Shown: one piece after another, positions 16,858 through 25,414 of the stretch | Layout: the number at the start of each line of letters is the position of its first letter | How positions within the stretch are numbered: position 1 is the first letter of the stretch | Origin: Pseudorhodoplanes sinuspersici | GTDB lineage: Bacteria; Pseudomonadota; Alphaproteobacteria; Rhizobiales; Xanthobacteraceae | DNA: 64,000 bases | NCBI RefSeq assembly: GCF_002119765.1 | Contig: NZ_CP021112.1 | Location: forward strand, 478,501-542,500 | Direction of reading: 5' to 3' | Made by a program: the position numbers and the translations under genes | Notes under the pieces: model-generated | Seen by the model: only the letters and a program-made list of their open reading frames with translations | Database searches by the model: none | What the model was told of the DNA's origin: nothing

Positions 16858-17481
16858 ATGCGTGCGGATTGCAAAGACACCAGACGGAAACGACGAGCAT
16901 CATTTTCGCGCCAGGCCCGATGGTCCGTTGCTTACGCGGCGCTGTTCATTGTGAGATTCTTGTCTACGGCGGACGCACAGGCGGATTCGGTTCGCATACT
17001 TTATGTATTGGAGGCTGGGACCTACAAAGCTGAGACGGCAAATAATGTGCCGACGGCCGGCACAACTGGGCTTGTGAATTTCGTTAGAAAAGTCGAACTA
17101 CTGGAACGGACAACGAATGTCGCCGCACGGCGTGGAGCACGATTCGGACTGCGATATCTTGTTGAGGGATTGCCTGGAACCGCCGTCGACATAACTTTTG
17201 TTTTACGCTTTCCGCCGTCCGGATTGCGTGATCCGGTCACAGGACAACGACACTGGCGTAACACGCACTCGAAATCGGTGCCGGTCGGCATCCCCTTGTA
17301 TCGAGAGTATCAGCTCGAGCATGATTGGGAGGTCGTACCCGGTATTTGGCGTTTTGAGTTTTGGCATGCAGGGCTAAAGTTCGGCGAGCAAGCCTTTTGT
17401 CTCTACTCTGTTCCCGATTCGAATGACGGCGGTGGCTCGATCGTTCACGATCAAGAATGCGCAAATGATCTGGTAAGTTAA
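16858..17481 (+). CDS. DUF3859 domain protein, exported
   Basis: 207 residues, a basic N-terminus, then a hydrophobic signal (YAALFIVRFLSTADAQ). The mature part carries the DUF3859 pattern: an ILYVLEAGTY start, FGLRYLVEGLPG in the middle, and YREYQLEHDWEVVPGIWRF before a final GEQAFCLY strand. Function of the family is unknown. It is divergent from the ECF sigma gene and could be one of its targets. It ends about 100 bp before the end of the convergent copG gene, so it is the last gene of the cargo. Confidence 0.75.
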   Translation: MRADCKDTRRKRRASFSRQARWSVAYAALFIVRFLSTADAQADSVRILYVLEAGTYKAETANNVPTAGTTGLVNFVRKVELLERTTNVAARRGARFGLRYLVEGLPGTAVDITFVLRFPPSGLRDPVTGQRHWRNTHSKSVPVGIPLYREYQLEHDWEVVPGIWRFEFWHAGLKFGEQAFCLYSVPDSNDGGGSIVHDQECANDLVS

Positions 17482-17579
17482 GCGTCGCCGTCGCATCCCG
17501 CATTTTATTTAGCGGCGCCGACCGACCTGTCTGGCGCGACGTTCGCCTACCGGGTTTGGCTATGGAATAGATTTTCGGC

Positions 17580-18035
17580 TCACCGGCCATCCGACGAGGT
17601 AGCTAGTGATGGACCCTCTTCACCGATTTCCTGTCGAAGCTTCGGGCCTTTTGCAAGTCGGCGGCCAAGCGCATCCAGGAAATTGTCATATCGCTCTCCC
17701 GACTTTGCACGGGCAGCGGCCTGGACGGCATCGGGAAGCTGCGGCGTCGAGCTAAGCCAGAAACGGATGAAGACAGCCGTCATCTCGATGGCGATGCCGA
17801 CGTCGCGCTCCAAACGCTGCATCCGGCGGTCAATACTGTCGAGCCGCTTAGCGATGGCGGCCTCTCGGCGCTCATCAGCATCAGGCGAGAGAAACGACGC
17901 GACCGCCGCCTCTGCGACGAGCGAGCGGGATTGGTTGCGCCGGGCAGCGTAGTCTGCAAGCGAACGCATAAGGTCCCGGTCGAGATAGACTGAGAGGCGG
18001 GCCTTTTTTTCGATGTCAGAGCTTGACGCCATCAT
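17580..18035 (-). CDS. CopG-type ribbon-helix-helix protein next to traG
   Basis: About 151 residues. The N-terminal ribbon-helix-helix (KARLSVYLDRDLMRSLADYA, residues 11-45) is followed by a coiled-coil-like stretch and a hydrophobic region. Two tandem ATGs at 18035 and 18032 overlap the end of traG. In relatives this gene sits between traG and trbB and is taken as a transfer-operon regulator or accessory. Here its 3' neighbour is the cargo instead of trbB. Confidence 0.85.
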   Translation of the reverse strand: MMASSSDIEKKARLSVYLDRDLMRSLADYAARRNQSRSLVAEAAVASFLSPDADERREAAIAKRLDSIDRRMQRLERDVGIAIEMTAVFIRFWLSSTPQLPDAVQAAARAKSGERYDNFLDALGRRLAKGPKLRQEIGEEGPSLATSSDGR

Positions 18036-20049
18036 TGGGATCCATCGAAGCCTGACGCGCGACCTGCCGCATGTTGCGGGTGACCACGCGCACGCGCGCC
18101 GCGTCGTCGTCATTCTCGTCGCGATCGGATTCGAACTCGTTGACCGGCGGCTTGATCGGTTCCGGTGCGATGTCCTTGTGCCGCTCGAGGCCCGGCTCGC
18201 GCCGCAGCCCGGCGTTGGCGGGATCGCCCTGGCCCTTTCCATCCGTTGGCGTGTCGGCTGCGGATGCATCGGCCTCGTCCACGCCGGAGCGGTCCGCTTT
18301 CGCGAGGGCGATCGGCCGGATTGGGGCGAGGCCCGACCAGTCGTCGGGCTTGGGCGGCGACTTCGTCTCGTCCGGCTTCGGTGGCGGCAGGATGCGCTCG
18401 GCGAGCCGAGCATCCTCGAAGTAGCGGGCCTTCTTGGCGCGGATCGGCGGGACGCCCGCCACCATGACTATCTCGTCGTCGGGCGGGAGCTGCATGACCT
18501 CGCCGGGCGTCATGAGTGGGCGCGCGGTCTCCTGCCGCGACACCATCAGGTGACCGAGCCAAGGGCTCAGCCTGTGGCCGGCGTAGTTCTTCATGGCCCG
18601 CATCTCGGTCGCGGTGCCGAGCGCATCGGAGACGCGCTTGGCGGTGCGCTCGTCATTGCTGCTGAAGGCTACACGCACATGGCAGTTGTCGAGGATGGAG
18701 TTGTTCGCACCGTAGGCCTTCTCGATCTGATTTAAGGACTGGGCGATCAGGAAGGACTTGAGCTTGTATCCGGCCATGAAGGCGAGCGCCGACTCGAAGA
18801 AATCGAGGCGCCCGAGCGCGGGGAATTCGTCGAGCATCAGCAGCACGCGTTGTCGCCGGTCGGTCGCCTTCAGATCCTCGGTCAGCCGGCGTCCGATCTG
18901 ATTGAGGATCAGGCGGATCAGCGGCTTGGTGCGGCTGATGTCGGAGGGCGGCACGACCAAGTAGAGGGTGGATGGCTTCTCGCCGCCTGCGATGTCCGCG
19001 ATGCGCCAGTCGCAGCGTCGCGTGACCTGAGCCACCACGGGATCGCGGTAGAGGCCGAGGAACGACATGGCGGTGGAGAGAACACCGGAGCGCTCGTTGT
19101 CGGATTTGTTCAGCAGCTCCCGCGCGGCCGAGGCGACGACAGGATGCGGACCCTCTTTGCCGAGATGCGGCGTCGTCATCATCGCGACCAGCGTGGTCTC
19201 GATGGGGCGCCGCGGGTCGGACAGGAAGGAGGCGACGCCGGCGAGCGTCTTGTCTTGCTCTGCATAGAGGACGTGAAGGATGGCGCCGACCAGGAGCGAG
19301 TGGCTGGTCTTCTCCCAGTGATTCCGCCGCTCCAGCGACCCTTCCGGATCGACCAGGACGTCGGCGACGTTCTGCACGTCGCGGACCTCCCACTCGCCAC
19401 GCCGCACTTCGAGCAATGGATTATAAGCGGCGCTGTTGGCATTGGTCGGATCGAACAGGAGCACGCGGCCGAAGCGGGAGCGCAGCCCGGCCGTGAGCTG
19501 CCAGTTTTCACCCTTGATATCGTGCACGATCGCCGAGCCCGGCCAAGTCAGGAGCGACGGCACGACCAAGCCCACGCCCTTGCCGCTGCGTGTCGGGGCA
19601 AAGCACAGCACATGCTCCGGTCCGTCGTGGCGCAGATAGTTGCCGTAGAACCGGCCGAGCATCACGCCATCGGGGCCAAGCAGGCCTGCGGCCCTCACCT
19701 CGTCGGCATTCGCCCATCGTGCCGAACCATAGGTCTCCGCGTTCTTGGCTTCGCGCGCGCGCCAGACCGACATGCCGATGGCGACGGCGATCGAGGCGAA
19801 GCCGCCCGACGCGGCGATGGTAGCGCCCTCGAGGAAGACGCGCGGTGCGTAAGCGTCGAAGAAATACCACCACCAAAAGATTGCCGGCGGCGGATAGATG
19901 GGAACGCCCGCGAGGTCGAACCACGATGCGCCGAGCTGCGGCTGGAAGCCGAGCCGCCATGCGGTCCACTGGGTCGCACCCCAGGTCGTGGCGAGCACGA
20001 TCGCGAAGACGGTGAGGATCTGGCCCCAGAGAATCTTGGTGGCGCTCAC
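18016..20049 (-). CDS. traG: TraG/VirD4 coupling protein
   Basis: 677 residues. Membrane segments near residues 7-28, 55-64 and 74-94 anchor it. Walker A APTRSGKG is at 151-158 and a Walker B motif (VLLMLDEFPALG) near residue 400. It couples the relaxase-DNA complex to the type IV secretion channel. The C-terminal 120 residues are Pro/Asp/Arg rich and variable in the family. It is oriented like the rest of the transfer genes and overlaps copG. Confidence 0.95.
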   Translation of the reverse strand: MSATKILWGQILTVFAIVLATTWGATQWTAWRLGFQPQLGASWFDLAGVPIYPPPAIFWWWYFFDAYAPRVFLEGATIAASGGFASIAVAIGMSVWRAREAKNAETYGSARWANADEVRAAGLLGPDGVMLGRFYGNYLRHDGPEHVLCFAPTRSGKGVGLVVPSLLTWPGSAIVHDIKGENWQLTAGLRSRFGRVLLFDPTNANSAAYNPLLEVRRGEWEVRDVQNVADVLVDPEGSLERRNHWEKTSHSLLVGAILHVLYAEQDKTLAGVASFLSDPRRPIETTLVAMMTTPHLGKEGPHPVVASAARELLNKSDNERSGVLSTAMSFLGLYRDPVVAQVTRRCDWRIADIAGGEKPSTLYLVVPPSDISRTKPLIRLILNQIGRRLTEDLKATDRRQRVLLMLDEFPALGRLDFFESALAFMAGYKLKSFLIAQSLNQIEKAYGANNSILDNCHVRVAFSSNDERTAKRVSDALGTATEMRAMKNYAGHRLSPWLGHLMVSRQETARPLMTPGEVMQLPPDDEIVMVAGVPPIRAKKARYFEDARLAERILPPPKPDETKSPPKPDDWSGLAPIRPIALAKADRSGVDEADASAADTPTDGKGQGDPANAGLRREPGLERHKDIAPEPIKPPVNEFESDRDENDDDAARVRVVTRNMRQVARQASMDPNDGVKL

Positions 20050-20203
20050 GGCTCTCTCCGGTGTCGGCGGCGGCGACCGCGAAGAAAGCGCAGCGCGTGA
20101 CGCGCTTCAACAGCGATCAAGGCGGTATCGCAACGGAGCGTAGGCATGCGAAAAAATACTGGCGGCGCGATTCGCCTCCGGCGCCGACAGCAGGGTGAGC
20201 CGA

Positions 20204-20533
20204 ATGTCCGACCGCGAATCGAACCGTGCCGATCCGCTTGAGCGACAGAAGTCGGAGCACCGCGCGCTCGCCCTCTTGCGGCTTCTCGGTCGCGAAGCTT
20301 CCTACATGAGCAATGAGGAGATCGTCGACTGCCACTTCGCCAACCTGGGTCTCGCCTGCCCGCGGGCACAGGTCCGGGAATGCCTGGCAATGCTCGAACG
20401 GGCCGGTCTGATCGAACTCTCGATGGCCGAGACGCTGACCGTGATCCGCCTCACCGCGAAGGGCGATGAGGTCGGCCAGGGCCTTGTTGTCGTCGAGGGC
20501 GTCTTGCGGCCAGGCGTCGATTGCCCGTACTGA
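20204..20533 (+). CDS. Small winged-helix protein between traG and relaxase
   Basis: About 109 residues from ATG 20204 (GTG 20195 also possible). The pattern of helices and the C-terminal wing (LLRLLGREASYMSNEEIVDC, ECLAMLERAGLIEL) resembles the VpaChn25_0724-type proteins of Mu-like phages. It is on the plus strand, opposite to all neighbouring transfer genes, and ends 12 bp before the relaxase stop. A regulator of the transfer region is the best guess. Confidence 0.65.
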   Translation: MSDRESNRADPLERQKSEHRALALLRLLGREASYMSNEEIVDCHFANLGLACPRAQVRECLAMLERAGLIELSMAETLTVIRLTAKGDEVGQGLVVVEGVLRPGVDCPY

Positions 20534-20545
20534 TCGCGCCGCCCG

Positions 20546-22285
20546 TCAAAGCCCCAATCCACGCTGCCGGCCGAAACTCCAGTCGATGCCGCCATCGCCG
20601 CGCGCGACGCCCGAGATGTGCCGGCCGAGATGCTTTTCGATCGACGGCGTCCACGGGACGAGCGTGAAGCCCAGCCCGTCGTCGAGCATGGCGAAGCGGC
20701 CCGAGGCGAGCATCAGGCGCTCCCGATAGACGCCGCCGACAAACTCCCCGCTCGCGGACTTGCGGAACGGCATCCCCGTGTCGGCCGCAAGCTTCGTGGC
20801 GACGGAGTCGAGCTCCTGCCGCCGCAGCGTCTCGAGCAGGTTGCGGGAATAGATGACCTGCTGACCCTGCCGGCGCGCGAGGCCCTGCGTCACGAGATGA
20901 TCGGCGCGGCTCTCCATCGCGGCCTTGACCTCCTGGCCGAAGCCGCTGCTGCTGAGCGGCGCGGGGTCGCGCGCCACGAGTTGACGGTCGATCCAGGTCG
21001 CGCCCGAGGCCTTCACCTGCGCGTCGAGATCGAGATCCGAGCGTACCGCGAGCGCGACGCGGCTGCGCCCTTGCGCATCCTCGTACCGGCGCAGCTCGAC
21101 GATCGATCCGGCGCGGCCGTCGCCTGCGGCATCGAGCGTGGGGAACCTGATGTGGTGGGTGCGCCCGTCCGTGCCGTCAATCACCGCATAGGCCGTGCTT
21201 TTCAGCTCGTCGTCGAGGCCGCGGTCGATCAGACGTCCGATGATGGGATCGCTGAGGCTCTCGCCGGCAAGCACATAGGCGGACGCGCTGCGCTCGATGC
21301 CCCGCTCGGTCAATGCCCGGTGCATGCGCTTAATGATGTCGCCGCGCTCGCCAAGCTCCCGCAAGGTGCGCTCGGCTCCCTCGACCATCACCCATTGGCC
21401 CAGTCCGACCTGGTGCGCGAGGCCGAGGGATTCCAGCTTCCGCAGCCGGCCGACCTTCTGCGCCAGGTATTCATCGGGCTTCTGGTCGGGATGCGGCGCG
21501 AGATCGATGATGCCGTGCCGGTTGGCATTGCGGGTGAGCTGGCGGTCGAGCTGGGTCCAGCGTTCGGCTTCGATCTGACGCTCGATGGAACGGCGGATAT
21601 CGAGTTCGGTGCGGGGTCCGAGCTCCTGGGTGATGAGATCCTGCGCGCGGTTGCGCATCCCTTCCTTGATGTAGTCGCGGGCGATGACCAGGTCCTGTCC
21701 GTCGTCCGTGCGGCCGCGCAGGATGACGTGGATGTGCGGATGCTCGGTGTTCCAGTGATCGACCCCGATCCAGTCAAGATTCGTGCCCAGGTCCTTCTCG
21801 GCCTGCCGCATCAGGTCGCGCGTGAAGGATTTGAGGTCGGCCATCTCGAGCGCATCGTCCGGCGACACGATGAACCGGAAGTGGTGGCGGTCGTCCTCGC
21901 AGCGCTCGGTCAACGCTTTGACGTCGGCCTCGTCGGTGTCGGGTCCGAACATGCGTGCGCGCTCGCCGTTGCGGGTGACGCCTTCGCGGCGGAGATAGCG
22001 GAGATGGGCGCCGAGCGTCGCGTTGCGGGTGCCGTGCCTGACGACGCGCGTCTTGATGACGGCGCCGCGGGACCGATGGGTGATGAGCCGGTTGGCCTGG
22101 ATGCTGGCGACGCGGCCGCGGCCGAAGCGCGAGCCGCGACCCGACGTGATCTTGCCGGTGCGCGAGACGCGCCCGCCGGCGCGCTGAGCAGCCGCCAGCG
22201 CCTGGGCGATGAAGGGCTTGGCGCGCTGGTTCTGGCGCGAGCGGATTTTGCCGGGACGGATGCGGAAATCGTCCTCGGTGTTCAC
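20546..22285 (-). CDS. rlxS: Relaxase (VirD2-like, DUF3363 C-terminus)
   Basis: 579 residues from GTG 22285, chosen because it opens the conserved NTEDDFRIRPGKIR start. The His triad HPHIHV is at 182-187. The upstream region contains the candidate catalytic Tyr (LGAHLRYLRREG). The long C-terminal part matches DUF3363 of Tn4371-type relaxases. It nicks oriT and pilots the strand through TraG. The preceding 244 bp up to the trbN-like gene are the likeliest site of oriT. Confidence 0.9.
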   Translation of the reverse strand: MNTEDDFRIRPGKIRSRQNQRAKPFIAQALAAAQRAGGRVSRTGKITSGRGSRFGRGRVASIQANRLITHRSRGAVIKTRVVRHGTRNATLGAHLRYLRREGVTRNGERARMFGPDTDEADVKALTERCEDDRHHFRFIVSPDDALEMADLKSFTRDLMRQAEKDLGTNLDWIGVDHWNTEHPHIHVILRGRTDDGQDLVIARDYIKEGMRNRAQDLITQELGPRTELDIRRSIERQIEAERWTQLDRQLTRNANRHGIIDLAPHPDQKPDEYLAQKVGRLRKLESLGLAHQVGLGQWVMVEGAERTLRELGERGDIIKRMHRALTERGIERSASAYVLAGESLSDPIIGRLIDRGLDDELKSTAYAVIDGTDGRTHHIRFPTLDAAGDGRAGSIVELRRYEDAQGRSRVALAVRSDLDLDAQVKASGATWIDRQLVARDPAPLSSSGFGQEVKAAMESRADHLVTQGLARRQGQQVIYSRNLLETLRRQELDSVATKLAADTGMPFRKSASGEFVGGVYRERLMLASGRFAMLDDGLGFTLVPWTPSIEKHLGRHISGVARGDGGIDWSFGRQRGLGL

Positions 22286-22529
22286 GATCTGATAGCTCGC
22301 GATGTGCGATTGGCGTTGACGGCATTGACGAATTTGCGGGTCCGCAGGCTGTGCCGGCGGCGCGCACATCGCGGAAATGCGTCGTAACCCGTTGAAAGCA
22401 CACACCCCAACCGGGCCGCACCTCGCGGCTTTTTATCCCGCCCTCCGTCGGTCGTGTTGCCGCTCCCCTCCCGGCCCGCACTCCTTCGTGCGCCGGTCTT
22501 CGCAGCCTCACGAATGCCTGCGACATGTT
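22286..22529. other. Relaxase upstream region, possible oriT
   Basis: The only sizeable gap beside the relaxase start. It contains GCCGC-N5-GCGGC followed by TTTTT on the plus strand (about 22421-22440). No known nic sequence could be recognised. Assignment as oriT rests on position only. Confidence 0.3.
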
Positions 22530-23273
22530 TCATTGTGGGCGCTCGGCGTTGATGCGACGCACGAACAGTTCACGATCCGGTGGATTGCCCTTGAATGGGA
22601 ACGACGCGGGCGGGGCGGACAATGGTGACTCCGCTGCCGGCGGAGTGGGTGCCGCGGCGCGGTCCGATTGCTCCGACGATGCGTTCGATTTCGTCGGGAA
22701 GAGCGCACTCGACCAGCCACGGGTCTGCTCGGCGAACGTCGTCGTGATGTCGAGGATGGGCGCTGTGCTCTCGGAGGAAAGGTCATCCGCGATGTCGAAT
22801 ATCGCGGTGCTGGTGCCCGGCGGCATGTCGAAGTTCGGTGCGTTGCCCTTCGCAGCTGTCGCCACGACGTCGTTGGCGAACTTCACGTCTGGCTGTCCCC
22901 AGGACCCGCGATAGACCGCGACCGCGCACAGCATCGGATCGGCCTTGAGGCGCGGATGCGTCCTGCAGCGACCAGCGTATCTGGCGATCTGCTCGGCCGC
23001 CATCGCGACGTTGCGGCACGGCAGCAGGACGGATGCCGAGACTCTTGACGGTGGCCCGGAAACGCCTGCGAGGCCGACGCGAACGGCGCTTCGACTGGCG
23101 ATCGACCGCACTTCTCGGATTGCGTCATTCATGTTCGGATAGACGCGCGCATTGGGCTCGCCGAGGATGGACACCGCCCAGGGTTCGCCGCCGGATTGAT
23201 GCCAGACGAGCGCGTGCATGAGCTTGGGGTCGACGGTGAGTGCGCAGGCGGTCACGAGCGTCACGAGGTCCAT
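22530..23273 (-). CDS. TrbN-like lytic transglycosylase-fold protein
   Basis: About 247 residues from ATG 23273. An N-terminal SLT-like domain (DLVTLVTACALTVDPKLMHA, then VWHQSGGEPWAV) is followed by a Pro/Ser-rich tail. SLT enzymes open peptidoglycan for the secretion channel. At the position of the catalytic Glu (usually ES in this motif) the sequence has QS. It lies between the relaxase and DUF736 genes, as usual in this family of elements. Confidence 0.8.
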   Translation of the reverse strand: MDLVTLVTACALTVDPKLMHALVWHQSGGEPWAVSILGEPNARVYPNMNDAIREVRSIASRSAVRVGLAGVSGPPSRVSASVLLPCRNVAMAAEQIARYAGRCRTHPRLKADPMLCAVAVYRGSWGQPDVKFANDVVATAAKGNAPNFDMPPGTSTAIFDIADDLSSESTAPILDITTTFAEQTRGWSSALFPTKSNASSEQSDRAAAPTPPAAESPLSAPPASFPFKGNPPDRELFVRRINAERPQ

Positions 23274-23293
23274 AGCATATGCTCCGTAAAAGC

Positions 23294-23434
23294 CATTCCT
23301 CCGCCCGCTGAGCGACGGGCCGATGCCGTCGTGCTCGCGGCCGTCAAGGGCAAGGCGCAAGCGCCGGCCTGCGGCCGCCCTTGACCGCCGCTGCGCGCGA
23401 CGGCCGCGTGGACCGCGAGCGGGGCGGAGGAATG
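23294..23434. repeat. Nested long inverted repeat (intergenic hairpin family, copy 1)
   Basis: Outer arms CATTCCTCCGCC (23294-23305) and GGCGGAGGAATG (23423-23434) pair over 12 bp. Inner arms GTCAAGGGC (23343-23351) and GCCCTTGAC (23377-23385) pair over 9 bp around AAGGCGCAAGCGCCGGC. Related structures lie at 29266-29315, 31977-32027 and 40325-40410. Confidence 0.6.
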
Positions 23435-23524
23435 AGTCGAGTCTTTCGCGAACAGAGGAATGACGGGAACTTGGCGCAGGATGCGCTGAAGTCCGCCATT
23501 CCGCTTGCGCGAGCGCCGCAAGGA

Positions 23525-23860
23525 TCAGGTCCGGGCTTCGCGTTTCGACGGGCGCGTCCACAGCAGATGGAAGGTAGAGCGGTCGCTGCCCGACTGGAAC
23601 AGATTGGCGCGGATCGGCTGTGCGAAACCGGGATCGTCGATCTGAAGGGCGACGTATTCACCAGCCTTTTCGCCAGTACGGGTCCAGCCCGCGCCGACCT
23701 CTGGTCCTTCCTCGTCGCCGGCATGAATGCGGTAGTTCGGGGCGTTCTCGGCGTCCGAATGATCGGCCGGAACGATGGTCAACTCAATGTCGAGCGAGAG
23801 CGTGCGCAGGCGTCCTGAAAAGCCGTTCCGTGTGCGGATGAAGCTGCCGATCTGTGCCAT
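23525..23860 (-). CDS. DUF736 protein (first copy)
   Basis: 111 residues starting at MAQIGSFIRTRNGFSGRLRT, the hallmark start of DUF736. The family contains a conserved IEL-n-APNYRI-n-EVGAGW pattern, all visible here. Function is unknown; members are nearly always on Tn4371-type elements. It lies between the traF and trbN-like genes. A second, diverged copy is at 28819-29142. Confidence 0.9.
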   Translation of the reverse strand: MAQIGSFIRTRNGFSGRLRTLSLDIELTIVPADHSDAENAPNYRIHAGDEEGPEVGAGWTRTGEKAGEYVALQIDDPGFAQPIRANLFQSGSDRSTFHLLWTRPSKREART

Positions 23861-23906
23861 GTCGTGGTCCTTTCTGCTGGTGGTGGTGAGTTCGATCGTG
23901 AGTCGG

Positions 23907-24452
23907 TCACCGTGTGACAGCGCGCCAAACGAAGCGGCCGTCGCCGGCCTCGTCGGTCCAGACGGGCAGCGCGCGGCCGATGACGAAACCACGCGGAAAC
24001 GGACCGAAGTAGCGGCCGTCCACGCTGTCGGGGACATCGAAGTTCATGAGGAAGAGTTCGTTGTCGGCGACGCGGCGGCAGCCCTGCCAGACCGGCATCT
24101 TGCGACCGGCATTGTCGTGCTCGCGGGCATGTCCGATCGTCGAGCCATAGGCGATGATGTCGAGGCCGTGGCGGCAGATGGTTTGTCCGGGCAGCGCTAG
24201 GACGCGCTTCATCATCGGCACGCCCATCGGCAGATAGCCGCGATCGGCCATGAACTCGGCGATGAGCGGCGGCGCCACGATGGCGACAAGATCGGTGACA
24301 TCGAGATCATTGGTGGGCTGCACGGCATAGAGCCCGATCGGCGCGCTGGCGCTGGCGTTCCAGATCAGCGTCTTGGGCGGATCGACGAACGCCGACGTAC
24401 CGAGCGTGATGCTGGAAACCGCGGTCACGAGCATGGTGGCGATGCGGGTCAC
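23907..24452 (-). CDS. traF: TraF, S26-family signal peptidase
   Basis: 181 residues with an N-terminal hydrophobic anchor. The nucleophile Ser is in NASASAPIGLY and the general-base Lys in GVPMMKRVLALPG. In P-type systems TraF processes and cyclises the TrbC pilin. Its start overlaps the stop of the DUF2840 gene by 4 bp, which supports translational coupling. Confidence 0.92.
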   Translation of the reverse strand: MTRIATMLVTAVSSITLGTSAFVDPPKTLIWNASASAPIGLYAVQPTNDLDVTDLVAIVAPPLIAEFMADRGYLPMGVPMMKRVLALPGQTICRHGLDIIAYGSTIGHAREHDNAGRKMPVWQGCRRVADNELFLMNFDVPDSVDGRYFGPFPRGFVIGRALPVWTDEAGDGRFVWRAVTR

Positions 24453-24958
24453 GCGCCGACCTCCCGCCGCTTGAGCCAGGCCTGATGACGCGTGCGTGTG
24501 TAATTGCGTGGGGTCTCGTTGACGGAGAGGCGATTGTGGACGTGCTGCCAGTAGTCTGGCGCAACGTCGGCTGGATCGATGCCGAGCGCTTCCACGGCGT
24601 CGATTGCGTGGAGGACACGCTCGACCTTGGACCAGCCGTCCATGCGCAGGAGGATGTCGCCGCCGGGACGGACGAACGGCAGGGTCTGATAGCGTTCACC
24701 CGGAGCGACGGCGCGCACGATGTCGGCGCGAGACAGGATGGTGCCGTACTCGTTGGCGGCCCAGCGCACGAAGCAGAAGATGCTGCCGGGAATGAAGCTG
24801 ACGACACGACGATGGCGATCGAGGATCTGCTGTGCCGCGGGCCGGCCGAAGCGGATGCGGTTCTCGATGCGTTGCTTGTGCCAGGTCAGCTCGACGAAGG
24901 TGAGCGCCGCATCTGCATCCTGCGCACGCGAGACATCCGTGATGGTGACGCCCTTCAT
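24449..24958 (-). CDS. DUF2840 protein
   Basis: 169 residues. Characteristic stretches are TFVELTWHKQRIENRIRFGR, FVRWAANEYGT and the C-terminal NYTRTRHQAWLKRREVGA. It is always found beside traF in this ICE family, and its function is unknown. Both ends overlap neighbours by 4 bp (traF downstream, an RHH-like gene upstream). Confidence 0.9.
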   Translation of the reverse strand: MKGVTITDVSRAQDADAALTFVELTWHKQRIENRIRFGRPAAQQILDRHRRVVSFIPGSIFCFVRWAANEYGTILSRADIVRAVAPGERYQTLPFVRPGGDILLRMDGWSKVERVLHAIDAVEALGIDPADVAPDYWQHVHNRLSVNETPRNYTRTRHQAWLKRREVGA

Positions 24959-25209
24959 CGCCTTCCTCCCTTCGTGCGAGGAAAGGCCTTGAGGAGGAGC
25001 AGCCGGAGCATGTAGGCGACGGTGACACCGCGCTCGAAAGCCGTGATCTTGATGCGGGCGCGCAGGTCAGGCGTGACGTCGATAGTCAGTCGGGCCGAGA
25101 AGGCGTTGCGCTTGCGTCGAGATTGGCGCGGCGCCTTTCGCGGTTTGGTCCGGCGTTTGACGTCGACCGGCCAGAACTTGAGTTTGGTGCTGCGCGGTCG
25201 CCGTGTCAT
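24955..25209 (-). CDS. Small basic ribbon-helix-helix-like protein
   Basis: 84 residues, very rich in Arg and Lys in the first half. The C-terminal half resembles a ribbon-helix-helix (SARLTIDVTPDLRARIKITA, then FERGVTVAYMLRLLLL). Related elements have such a gene behind parA and it may act as a partition partner. Its ATG overlaps a TGA that ends an unassigned reading frame. Confidence 0.75.
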   Translation of the reverse strand: MTRRPRSTKLKFWPVDVKRRTKPRKAPRQSRRKRNAFSARLTIDVTPDLRARIKITAFERGVTVAYMLRLLLLKAFPRTKGGRR

Positions 25210-25345
25210 GGCGTCACCGCGATGTTGGCGTCGCGCATCAGAGCGATATTGTTGCGCGCCGTTAGCAAGAATCCGAAGGATTCTCTGTTAGTGAAGTTAG
25301 GGGCGCGATTTTGCGTTAGCGCATCGATGCTTAACGATCGTTTGG

Positions 25346-25409
25346 GTTCCTGATAGGACGGGTCTGCGGTTCCCGATAGGACGGGTGCTCGGGTTCCTGA
25401 TAGGACGGG
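25346..25409. repeat. Three iteron-like direct repeats after repA
   Basis: GTTCC(T/C)GATAGGACGGG occurs at 25346-25362, 25369-25385 and 25393-25409, a period of 23-24 bp (about two helical turns). The last copy ends 5 bp before the repA stop codon. Each unit holds an imperfect palindrome TCCT-GAT-AGGA. Position beside a replication initiator suggests an oriV for the excised circle. The 25210-25345 remainder shows no gene. Confidence 0.75.
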
Positions 25410-25414
25410 ACGAT

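Noticed and set aside
18850..22387. Long plus-strand open frames opposite traG and the relaxase (18850-20100, 20618-22387)
   Set aside because: They are antisense shadows of conserved genes in G+C-rich DNA, with Arg/Ala/Gly-rich, family-less products and no ribosome sites.
22286..22529. Confident oriT call
   Set aside because: No known nic consensus could be recognised. Only the position beside the relaxase supports it, so it is listed as possible.
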